Positions 12,396 through 20,721 of a stretch of DNA of 64,000 nt are shown here, one piece after another. The stretch is from positions 1,054,001 through 1,118,000 of the forward strand of contig NW_008805089.1 in assembly GCF_000004825.1 (NCBI RefSeq), written 5' to 3'. The position numbers were made by a program, and so were the translations under genes. The notes below the pieces were generated by a model. The model saw only the letters and a list, made by a program, of their open reading frames with translations. It ran no database searches and was not told the DNA's origin. Origin of the DNA: Heterostelium album PN500. Its lineage: Eukaryota > Evosea > Eumycetozoa > Acytosteliales > Acytosteliaceae. Position 1 is the stretch's first letter; each line of letters starts with the position of its first letter.

Positions 12396-12979
12396 ATGTC
12401 GGATACAGAGAAGGATAATAAAGTCGAAAACACCGATGATGCTGCATCGTCATCAACAGAAACAACTAATAGCACTACCAAGACTGAAACTACTACTACC
12501 ACTGCTACTGCAGACGACAAGAAGATAGTATACGTAAAGAACAATGCTGTTATTGACGTCAATGTAACTTCGTTCTACGATGAAATCGAGATTGAAGATA
12601 TGGATTTCGATGAAGATGAACGTGTATTCTATTATCCATGTCCATGGTAACTATCATTATTACTTTGAATTGTGGAGTGTCATAATCATTATATGAACAG
12701 TTTGCTAACTAACTAGATCTACCTACTCTTTTATATTACTACTAGTGGTGACAGATTTAAAATAACAGAAGAAGAGATTTTGGCGGGTGAAGAAATCGCA
12801 AAGTGTCCAAGTTGTTCATTGTTACTCAAAGTCGTATATTCACCTGTAAGTTGACAATCTCTTACTTTCATATTGATAGTTTATAGATTTCAATTATATT
12901 CTAATCATTAATATTATATTTATAGGAGGATTTCATTGTTGAAGATGATTTAGGTGATTCTGCAATCACCGTTGCTTAA
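12396..12979 (+). CDS. dph3: Diphthamide biosynthesis protein DPH3 (CSL zinc finger)
   Basis: Small zinc/iron protein that donates electrons to the radical DPH1-DPH2 enzyme in diphthamide synthesis on EF-2 and also serves the Elongator pathway (yeast KTI11). Exons 12396-12646, 12746-12845 and 12926-12979 give 134 residues. The CSL domain starts at SFYDEIEIEDMDFDEDE and carries CPCGDRF and CPSCSLLLKVVY, so all four zinc cysteines are present. DPH3 is usually about 80 residues. Here about 55 extra N-terminal residues rich in Ser, Thr, Glu and Asp precede the domain. The ATG at 12396 is the only one in frame before the domain. The 3' UTR begins with two strong hairpins. Confidence 0.93.
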
Positions 12980-13035
12980 AGCAATAGTGCGCTCTAAAGC
13001 ACATTGCTAGGGTAGTAGCAAACACTACTACCCTA
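12980..13035 (+). other. Two tandem hairpins directly after the dph3 stop codon
   Basis: Stem 1 pairs AGCAATAGTGC (12980-12990) with GCACATTGCT (12999-13008) around one bulged A. Stem 2 pairs TAGGGTAGTAG (13008-13018) with CTACTACCCTA (13025-13035), 11 bp perfect with a 6-nt loop. Stem 1 starts at the base after the stop codon and the stems abut at 13008. They could form a 3' UTR structure controlling mRNA stability or 3' end formation. Their function is unknown. Confidence 0.6.
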
Positions 13036-13391
13036 CCCTTTCCTTTCCTTCCCTCATAAGTTTAGAATACCTGAATCGATTTAGTGGAGGCACAAAAGCT
13101 CATATTCAAGTGCTTCTACAATCGTTGCCCGATGATCATTCATTCGATTTAAAAAGTCACCTATCACATCTCTAATCAGTTATAAATAGAATCGAAATAG
13201 AAGAACTTTTATCGAATACATTCCAATGTCTAATTAATAAAATAACTAAATAAATATATACTACTATATCAATCATCATTAATTAATTACAATCTGTTCA
13301 TAATAGATGTTACATTAAAAAAATTGATGAATTGTGATGATGTTTTAATGATTTCTGATTTTAAATATATTATTATATTATGTTTATTATA
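13036..13391. other. Convergent intergenic region dph3 / mitochondrial L35
   Basis: This is 356 bp between two convergent stop codons. It starts with a short C/T-rich run (near 13036-13055), then AT-rich UTR-like sequence. I see no gene in it. Confidence 0.4.
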
Positions 13392-13673
13392 TTATTGTTG
13401 TGGTTCTTCATCTTCGAAATATTCAGTGATCTCTACTCTAGTTTCGTTCCATTCGATTGGGTATAAACTTGATTTAGTGTATTTCTGTGCGAATAAAGCA
13501 TTTCTGAATGTCTTGACAACGGGGGTACCAGTGACGTAGTAGACTTTTCCGGGATTGGAACGTGGGTGAAACTTTACATTACCTGACTTTGTCAACATGA
13601 ATCTCTTTGAACATGCTTGTTTAGTTTTCTGTTTGTATGTCGATATATTTCTAATTTGATTTGCCAAAGTACT
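13392..13673 (-). CDS. mrpl35: Probable mitochondrial ribosomal protein bL35, 5' exon uncertain
   Basis: The visible exon (13673-13392) encodes about 93 residues. The segment QKTKQACSKRFMLTKSGNVK fits the bL35 pattern K-T-K-x-A-x-x-K-R-F-x-x-T-x-x-G-x-V-K, and the tail (FRNALFAQKYTKSSLYPIEW) recalls mitochondrial L35 extensions. The frame has no ATG before the domain. A TTTAG acceptor sits just upstream, so a small 5' exon with the start codon is expected. One candidate is ATG at 13784-13782 followed by a weak GTGCTA donor, which would join in frame to give MSTLANQIRN. It would act in the mitochondrial large subunit. Family assignment is moderate and the start is uncertain. Confidence 0.6.
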   Translation of the reverse strand, partial: STLANQIRNISTYKQKTKQACSKRFMLTKSGNVKFHPRSNPGKVYYVTGTPVVKTFRNALFAQKYTKSSLYPIEWNETRVEITEYFEDEEPQQ

Positions 13674-14415
13674 CTAAATAATAATAATAAAAGCAACAAA
13701 CACACCATCATCAACATCAAAATATGTGTAAGTTAAGTTATGTTAGTTTTCATATGATTTCGATTTATTAAACTTTAGCACCATTGACTGACTGACTGAC
13801 TGACTGTCTGACGACTGACTAATTAATCGATTCGAATCTATTGTCGTCGTCAGTGCAATGCAATGCTGAATATATATATATATAATCTGTATTTCATACA
13901 TTTGAATTTAAACATAATGATGTAACATTATTTGTAATATATGACTTGATTGAACCAAACATTCTATTTTTGATTGATATTTAATAAATAAAATAATAAT
14001 AAATAGTTTGAAAAATAAAGAGTATCTGATAACATTGTCGTTTTTCATCAAAAAAAAAATTACAATTTTCACACACTTTTTTATCACCATGATAACATAT
14101 TATTACACACTAACATCACACAATTAAAATAATACTATCACGGTGTGCTTATTAATAAGGTCATTTTCAATTTTGTAATATAATATATATTTCGGTGTGG
14201 TATATGTATGTTCAACTATCAATGATGAACTAGTAGTAGATTTTGATAATAAATAACTGAAATCATTGAGTAATGTTTATTGGTATCAAGTCTATGGGTT
14301 GATAAAGATTGATGGTGAGTTTGATTTCAATATATTTTGTACATTTTGTTGCTATTTCCTATTCATTCATATTTAGTTTTGTTTCATTGTAAATCATAAT
14401 AAATATATAATTATA
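13674..14415. promoter_or_regulatory. Divergent region before the secreted-protein gene
   Basis: About 740 bp of AT-rich sequence between the L35-like exon and the secreted-protein gene. It holds the (TGAC)n repeat and possibly the missing first exon of the L35-like gene. I see no other gene. Confidence 0.4.
13784..13820. repeat. (TGAC)n tetranucleotide microsatellite
   Basis: Five contiguous TGAC units followed by imperfect TGTC and TGACGAC units, in the intergenic region upstream of the L35-like exon. Confidence 0.8.
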
Positions 14416-15095
14416 ATGACTAAACTAATTATTATCTTTGTTATACTGCTAACATTTGGTAGTTTCATTGTTAACTCGGAATCTATTCTCAATCTAACAC
14501 CTGATGAGAAAGAATTATTAGAAAAAGTAATCAATCTAAAACGTGTACTAAGTACTCAAGGTCAAAATATTGTAATAGACGGAGTTTGTAAGTACAATTT
14601 AAATAACATATAACAAATGAACAATTTTAAAAACTAATAAAATCAAACGAACCAGCTGGACAACCAAGAGAGAAAATAATCCCAATCAGTGTTATTAACA
14701 ATCCTGGATTATTGGATTTGATTATCGGACCAAAAGGTATCTTGGGTGGAATTCTTGGTAGTGGTGGTTTACTCGATGGTTTGCTCGGACAAGGTGGTTT
14801 GATTCAGACCATCTTAACAGCAGTGATCGATTTAGTCAGCAAAGAACTTCAGGCCCTCTTACGACCACTTGCTTTGACACCTAGACAAGGAGCATCCAAT
14901 GCCCCGATATTGCCATTCCCTGTTAACCCTGCATCGGGTGGTATCTTTATAGGTAACCCTTTCCAAACCGCTGGAAATGCCGTAATCCCACCAACCATTC
15001 CAAATCAAAATCAGTCGCCAGCCGACAACACTCCCAAAAGAAGTGAACACACCACCAAAGTTTACCATTGGAGCATCGGTCCCACCAAAATTTAA
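14416..15095 (+). CDS. Secreted protein with Gly/Leu-rich hydrophobic core, unknown function
   Basis: Exons 14416-14587 and 14656-15095 encode about 203 residues. The N-terminus (MTKLIIIFVILLTFGSFIVN) is a clear signal peptide. A short charged stretch (LTPDEKELLEKVINLKRVL) follows, then a Gly/Leu/Ile-rich segment at about residues 75-125 with GILGGILGSGG and LLDGLLGQGGL, and an amphipathic stretch (AVIDLVSKELQALLRPLAL). The C-terminal third is Pro/Asn-rich and has no membrane helix or cysteine cluster. I do not recognise the family. The glycine-spaced hydrophobic repeats could insert in membranes, self-associate or form matrix; the sequence does not decide between these. The splice is GTAAGT to CCAG and the frame is continuous. 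Confidence 0.8.
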
Positions 15096-15282
15096 TTAAA
15101 AAAAAACAAATAAATATTCATTTAACTGATATATCTATCTGATATATATATATAAGCCAAATTTTCTATGGTTGTTGTTGTTGCTGGTGTGTTTTAGAAT
15201 TTAAATAATTCAAAGTATAAAAAGATTTGTTTGGGTGTTTATTTGTTTGTTGTTTTTGTTTTGTTTTGTTTTTTATTATAAT

Positions 15283-16038
15283 TTACAAACCGAGCAATGT
15301 CAAGACAGATGGACTCTTGCTACCTTGTGAAATCCACTCGTCACGAGTGATTGTTTGGTTTTTATCGACATCGACCTTCTCGATAAGCTTGTTAACAAAG
15401 ACAGTGATATCCTTGTCACTCTTACCCATTGCCTTTCCAACAGAGATCATCATGTTGATGATATTGTCGACTTCACCCTTCTCCAAGCTTCCACTCTTAT
15501 CCTTATCATAGGTGTCAAACATAAATCCTAATTTCTCTTCAGCAGTACCCTTACCAATAACTGAAGTTGCAACAACCAATTCCTTGAAATCAACTGATCC
15601 GCTCTATATAATAGAAAAATATTAGAAAAATATTAAAAAAGTTTTATCTATTAATAAATAAATAAAAAAAGATAACTTTTAACAAATATTTTTGTTTTTT
15701 TTTTTTTACATACACCATCACTGTCGAATGAATCAAATAAATTATTCAATTGAGTAGAGTTGAATTTTGGTAATCTAGTTGAGAAGAATGAAATGAATTC
15801 TATAGAGTAATTATTATTATAATATGAAATAAAGTTAATATTATATTTCTTTCTTTGTAATATAGGTTTAAATACTAAATTATAGATAAGTACCGTTTCT
15901 ATCTAAAACACCATTTCCGTCTTTGTCATGCTTCTTGAAATCATGATATAATTCATTTACCTCTGATTTGGTGAATGATGAACTGTTTGCGAGTTGATTG
16001 ATTTCGTCTTTGGTAAGTTTTGAGTGTTGGTGTCCCAT
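15283..16038 (-). CDS. EF-hand calcium sensor, NCS/calcineurin B-like, probably N-myristoylated
   Basis: Exons 16038-15894, 15799-15714 and 15603-15283 encode 183 residues. The start MGHQHSKLT fits the N-myristoylation consensus (Gly2, Ser6, Lys7). Four EF-hand loops are visible: DKDGNGVLDRNE, DSDGSGSVDFKE, DKDKSGSLEKGE and DVDKNQTITRDE. The last has Gln where Gly is usual. Spacing and the ending (EWISQGSKSPSVLTLLGL, compare QEGSKADPSIV in NCS-1) resemble neuronal calcium sensors. However, NCS proteins normally have a dead first hand and this one is canonical, so calcineurin B-like or a dictyostelid-specific sensor is possible. It would bind calcium at membranes. The partner is unknown. Confidence 0.85.
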
Positions 16039-16433
16039 TTTTATTATTCAAACAAAATTTATCTGTCTGTATTTATAGTTAATTAAAAAATAAATGAAGT
16101 GTCAATAATTTGGACGATAAATTATTTTAACTATTTAATTTTTTTCATATTTTTTTTAAAACAAAAAATTAAGTTTTTCTTTTTTAAAACTAAAAGATCT
16201 TTGTGGATGGCACCCCAACAAATTCATTTTTTTTGATCAATGTATTTCATTATATTCATTGAAATTTAAAAAAAAAAACACCATTCTGGTCAGCTTCATC
16301 CCAAAATGTCTAGTTAGATATCGCAAAGTTATATTAAACAGAAATTATTATAAAGAATATAACTAAAGATATCAAATTGCTGATACTTTTATTTAGGAAT
16401 AATTTGATAAATTCTTTTCTCTTTTCACTGTTT
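16039..16433. promoter_or_regulatory. Upstream region of the EF-hand gene
   Basis: About 395 bp 5' of the minus-strand EF-hand gene, with T- and A-runs near 16139-16180 and 16266-16280. I see no gene or named element. Confidence 0.4.
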
Positions 16434-16500
16434 TCATAAATACACAGAATTGATACCCAACTCATCGAAAAGTATTTTCAAAAATTTGTTGTTCCTTAGT
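16434..16500 (-). pseudogene. Orphan terminal-exon-like fragment (21 codons)
   Basis: After a TTTTATAG acceptor, the minus strand reads LRNNKFLKILFDELGINSVY plus Leu and a stop at 16436-16434. The peptide has ordinary, non-repetitive composition. It lies 129 bp downstream of the ankyrin gene's stop codon on the same strand, with no room for its own upstream exons. It may be the remnant of a lost gene, an alternative 3' exon, or chance. Confidence 0.25.
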
Positions 16501-16628
16501 CTATAAAATTTTTAAAAGAACAAAAGTATATATTACATTTTAATTGAATATCTAGTTATTTTCAAAGACTTCTTTTTATTTTTATTTTTATTTGTAATAG
16601 AAATACTATACAATTGTTAATTGTATAG

Positions 16629-19025
16629 TTAATTTGGATTATTAAAAAATGATTGATAATTTATAGATCCTCCAGACGAGGCAGAGAAACCACCACCAGA
16701 TGAAGCAGAGAAACCACCACCAGATGAAGCAGAGAAACCGCCACCAGATGAAGCAGAGAAACCTCCACCTCCATTACCGAAACTGAATGTAGATGATCCA
16801 AAACCTGATTGGGTAGTTTGAATTGATTCCAATTGTTCGAGACGTCTTCTTTTAACTGCTGGATCCAATTGAGTCATTTTGTTCAACAACAATTCGAACT
16901 GTGCTTTGTTTTTCTTTTTGGCAGCAATGTCTAGAGCTTCCTCGGTGATCTCGACACCCTTTGAATTTAACCATTCAATAAAGGAATCAGTTGGATTATT
17001 TTCAAGTGCAACATTGATTAAATTGGGAACATGTGAAATGTCACTATCTTCAAATACGACCATGAACAATTCATAAGATCTCTGCTTTATCAACGCCGCC
17101 AACACATCGTATCCACGGTTTCTAAGGAAACTAATCACTTGCAAATTCTTTGGAGTTGGGAAACGAGACAGACAACTAAGATCGGTAATGAGATTCTCCT
17201 TGTTGTTGTCAAATAACCAAGTGATTATCTCAAGGTTACATGAAGAGATTGCTTTGTACAATGCAGCCTCTGAGAATCCTTCGGTTCTGTTGGCATGCAA
17301 CCATTTCAGAATATCCAATCTTTGACTTCCAGCGGCGTTATCCATAGCAGCCTTTGAACAACCGTCGTTTCTGTTTTCATGGAGGTACTTGATGATATCG
17401 AGATATCCTCTCTGGGCAGCCAAATCGATTGTGGAAGGAGCACCTTTCTCAGTTCTATGAGTATGCAGCCATTGGATAGCGTTGAGATGTCCACCACGAG
17501 CAGCTTCAACGTATGCGACCCCAGTACATCCTGCAGTGGTATTCTCGTGTAGCCATTGGAGGGCTTCAATTTTACCATTTCCGGCAGCCTTGTTCATCGC
17601 ATTCACACTGCATTGTGCACTTCTATTTTCCTTCAACCACTTTAAAATATCTACGAATCCACTTTCGGCCGCTAGATCCATAGCGGTATTCGGATCTTGA
17701 CCAAAGTTAAAACCGGGTATCGAATTTTGACCGAGATCTGTACCTCTATTCTCCTGTAACCATTTCAAAACTTCGAGTTGTCCGAATCTTGATGCGTTAT
17801 GGAGAGAGTCTTGAGACACATTGAATGGAATTCGTTTTTCATGCAACCATTCAAGAATTTCAACTCCACCTTTTGTTTCCACATGATAGATTTGTACTGT
17901 CTCCCATTGTTCAGTACGATTCTCGAATAACCATTTGGCAACTTTGAGATTTCCATTCTTAAGAGAATCGTTCAATAAACTACCATTGAAATCTTGATCA
18001 TTTTGTTCGTGTAGCCATTTTAACATTGCCAAATTTCCTTTTTTTGCCATCATTGACACCGATTCACTGTGACGTTCGTTTGGGTAGTTGCAATACAACC
18101 ATTTGAAGATATTGTAATGTTTATTTCTTAATGACATTTCGACTGCCTCGAAATTACATCCTTCAGTACGGTTCTCATGCAGCCAAAGAACAGCGTCAAA
18201 GTGTCCATTGGCGGCGGCAACATTCATAGCATTTTGATTTGAATTTCCAATATTATTTTCTTTAAGCCACTTGAGTGCATCCAGACTTCCATTTCCGGCA
18301 GCGGCAGAATAGAGATTCATAAGGCTGCTTGCCTCTGGAACATCCAATGGATTTGACAATCTCTTAAGATACTTAAGAACATGGATATGGTTTTCACGGG
18401 CAGCACAATGATACATGTAGTTATTGGTTCTGTAACTTGGTCTATTCAAGGCAGCCCATTCGATCATTTCAATACTTCCAACAGCGGCAGCGTTATCAAA
18501 CAATCTGGAAAGAGTATGTGGCTGGCGCAATTTTACTTTGTGTTCACTCTCGAATTTCTTTGATCGTTCAATGAGGAATTCCAAACTGTTGGTGAGGGGT
18601 GCTAATAACATGGCCTCTTCATTGTCCCAGTCCAATCCACTTTTGCTCTCGAAATACTTGACAATCTCCAACTGACTAAACTTGATGGCATGGTAGAATA
18701 CTTCGGGACTGAATGCATCGGGAACATTGGCTTCCTCAAAGAGATACTTGAGTGTGTTGAAATGTCCTTTTTCAATGGCAAGCTTCATGCATGCTTGAAC
18801 AACAAATCTGTCAATTTCTTTTCTTGCAAAAAGCGATCGCAATTGATCTACATAACCAAGCTTTGATAACAAAGTAGGAACTTCATTCAATTGTTTCCAA
18901 CTATAAGAATGATAACGTTGCTCTGCACCTGGGATATTAACTTTTTTGTTTATAATTGGAACATGTTCAAATATTATTTGATTCAAAATTTGATTTCCAA
19001 ATACTGAGGAAAATAGAGAATCCAT
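16629..19025 (-). CDS. Ankyrin-like repeat protein with GGGFSASS tail repeats
   Basis: Intronless gene of 798 residues. After the start MDSLFSSVFGNQILNQIIFE, most of the protein (about 90-650) is degenerate ankyrin-like repeats of 32-35 residues with the dictyostelid signature WLHENRTEGC or KWLKENR and repeated NAAGNGKIEALQWL-type helices. This family is expanded in dictyostelids and its members usually have no known function; protein interaction is the likely role. The C-terminus (about 735-798) changes to FGSSTFSFGNGGGGF followed by four GGGFSASS units and ends SFFNNPN. That tail resembles FG-rich disordered sequence, but nucleoporin function is not implied. Confidence 0.85.
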   Translation of the reverse strand: MDSLFSSVFGNQILNQIIFEHVPIINKKVNIPGAEQRYHSYSWKQLNEVPTLLSKLGYVDQLRSLFARKEIDRFVVQACMKLAIEKGHFNTLKYLFEEANVPDAFSPEVFYHAIKFSQLEIVKYFESKSGLDWDNEEAMLLAPLTNSLEFLIERSKKFESEHKVKLRQPHTLSRLFDNAAAVGSIEMIEWAALNRPSYRTNNYMYHCAARENHIHVLKYLKRLSNPLDVPEASSLMNLYSAAAGNGSLDALKWLKENNIGNSNQNAMNVAAANGHFDAVLWLHENRTEGCNFEAVEMSLRNKHYNIFKWLYCNYPNERHSESVSMMAKKGNLAMLKWLHEQNDQDFNGSLLNDSLKNGNLKVAKWLFENRTEQWETVQIYHVETKGGVEILEWLHEKRIPFNVSQDSLHNASRFGQLEVLKWLQENRGTDLGQNSIPGFNFGQDPNTAMDLAAESGFVDILKWLKENRSAQCSVNAMNKAAGNGKIEALQWLHENTTAGCTGVAYVEAARGGHLNAIQWLHTHRTEKGAPSTIDLAAQRGYLDIIKYLHENRNDGCSKAAMDNAAGSQRLDILKWLHANRTEGFSEAALYKAISSCNLEIITWLFDNNKENLITDLSCLSRFPTPKNLQVISFLRNRGYDVLAALIKQRSYELFMVVFEDSDISHVPNLINVALENNPTDSFIEWLNSKGVEITEEALDIAAKKKNKAQFELLLNKMTQLDPAVKRRRLEQLESIQTTQSGFGSSTFSFGNGGGGFSASSGGGFSASSGGGFSASSGGGFSASSGGSINYQSFFNNPN
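16668..16763. repeat. 24-bp minisatellite, four copies, in the ankyrin gene
   Basis: Four tandem 24-bp units (16668-16691, 16692-16715, 16716-16739, 16740-16763) encode GGGFSASS on the minus strand. Copies 2-4 are almost identical and copy 1 is diverged at a few bases, which suggests recent expansion by slippage or unequal exchange. Confidence 0.9.
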
Positions 19026-19167
19026 TTTTTTTATAAATAATAATAATATTATTGATATAATAGTTGTTGTTTAAATATAAAAAAATGTAAAATGGTTGAA
19101 TATGTAAAAAAAAAATGTAGAACACTGTTTAAACAGTCAAAAATTTATAGAAAAAATAAATAATATC

Positions 19168-19317
19168 TTAAATATCAAATTTTTTTTGGTAATGCAAGAT
19201 ACTCTTTGTTGGATCTCCAATTTTATTTGTAAAAACATAAAAATCGGGTAAAGAATCTTGATTTCTTTCATTTTTATTTGCATATTCTTTAGATCTGGTT
19301 AAATGAACCTCACCAAC
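19168..19317 (-). pseudogene. Orphan exon-like fragment, 49 codons plus stop
   Basis: After a TTTTTTTAG acceptor, the minus strand encodes VGEVHLTRSKEYANKNERNQ, then DSLPDFYVFTNKIGDPTKSI and LHYQKKFDI with a stop at 19170-19168. The composition is that of ordinary coding sequence, mixed charge and not an AT-homopolymer, and it stands out from its surroundings. Only about 120 bp separate it from the stop codon of the upstream CBM49 gene on the same strand, so its own 5' exons are missing. It is most likely the remnant 3' exon of a truncated gene. An alternative 3' exon is possible. No family is recognised. Confidence 0.4.
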
Positions 19318-19437
19318 CTAAAAAAACTTTTACTAGGAAAAATAAAAATTAAAAATATCTACAGATTTTTAATATTTTTTTGATATTTTTATTTAAAAAA
19401 TATGGTATTTGATGGTGATGTCATACACAATTTGTGT

Positions 19438-19935
19438 TTAGACATAGGTGAGGTATCTGACTTGGAGGTTGGCTGGTGAAGATGGTGATCCAAGAAGAAT
19501 GAAACCAAAAGTGTAGCTAGCACCAGCATTGATTGATGTTTGGTATGATGGGAGAGTGAGATCACCGTTTGGTAATCTTACAACATTCCAATAGGCAGTA
19601 CCATCACGAACTCTGAAAGTGTAGTCAGTATCACTATTATGTTATATATATATAAATGAAAATAGTTTATATCAGTAAATAAGTAATACTTTATGTTTTA
19701 GTGACTATAGAGCCACTTAATATATATATATTTACATGAAAAAGTTTTTAATGTTTCTGTGTGATACGTTGGTTACGGTGACATCATATTGAGTGTATTG
19801 ACGATTTCCACGGCTACCGTCAGTCCATGTTCCGATTACCTTTTGGGAGATGTGCAAGTCAGAGTTGTCAAGCTCGTTGGCAGAGACAAAAGCAACGCAA
19901 ATCAAGAGAGTGCAAAACAATCCAATTAACTTCAT
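19438..19935 (-). CDS. Secreted CBM49-type cellulose-binding protein
   Basis: Exons 19935-19736 and 19633-19438 encode 131 residues. A signal peptide (MKLIGLFCTLLICVAFVSA) is followed by one domain matching the CBM49 pattern of dictyostelid cellulose-binding proteins. Its landmarks are HISQKVIGTWTDG, then RQYTQYDVTVTNVSHRNIKN, an aromatic AYWNVVRLPNGD stretch and SYTFGFILLGSSSPASNLQV at the end. Members bind cellulose in stalk, spore coat or cyst walls and are often developmentally regulated. No catalytic domain is attached, so a structural or lectin-like role is likely. The splice restores Ile-Asp in the middle of the domain. Confidence 0.8.
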
Positions 19936-20721
19936 TTTTCTTTTTTAGTTTAGTATACTTTGTTTATAGTTTATTGCAAATATAAATAAGATGATGTTGA
20001 TATTCTACATTTTGTGAAAACAAGGCTATTTATAGTCGATTCCTTGTAAAACAGTTATATAATAGATCTTTAAATTCCAATCTATTAAATATATTGCAAA
20101 TCAAATTGAAATTGGAAAATCATAAATAATCATTTTCATACTATTTGTGTAGTGACTGATCTGTATCAAAAAGTTAATTTACAATTTTTCAATGTTGTTC
20201 TACAATGCTTTAATTGAATAGTGAACTATAAAAGTTTGGATTTAGATTATTATGATATAATATATTTGGAAGTTCTATGTATACATATCAAAATAAAATA
20301 AATTGGTACATAAATTAAATCTTTAAGATTTTTTTATTTTTTTATTTATTTTATTTTATTTTCATTGGGTATTTTTATTTTATTTTTATATTTTATCATT
20401 GGGTATTCTTATTAATTAATTAATCCAAAATAAAACAAATACTTTTTTTTTTTAATAATCTATAAATATAAATTTCTATTTAATTTGAATGATGACTAAT
20501 CACACATTTGATCATTTTTGTTTTTTTTTTGTTGTTTTTATAAGGTGTGAGTGGGTGTTGCAACGAGTTTAAATCTCTTGTTTGTTTTTTTTGTTTTTTT
20601 TTTATTTTTTATTAATAAATTAATTAATTATTAACATTATTTTTTCATTGATCAAAATAAAGTTTAAAGAAGGTGATTGGCTTCATATTATAGAGATTGT
20701 AGCAGTAGTAGTAGTAGTAGT
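19936..20721. promoter_or_regulatory. Divergent region CBM49 gene / ZIP gene
   Basis: 786 bp of AT-rich sequence with many T-runs (20330-20345, 20442-20452, 20520-20610). The open frame upstream of the ZIP ATG at 20722 lacks its own ATG. I see no gene. Confidence 0.4.

Noticed and set aside
14286-14300. TATGGGTTGA resembling a reverse DUSE element of dictyostelid small RNA genes
   Set aside because: Only a partial match, and no recognisable snRNA or class I RNA lies at the expected distance.
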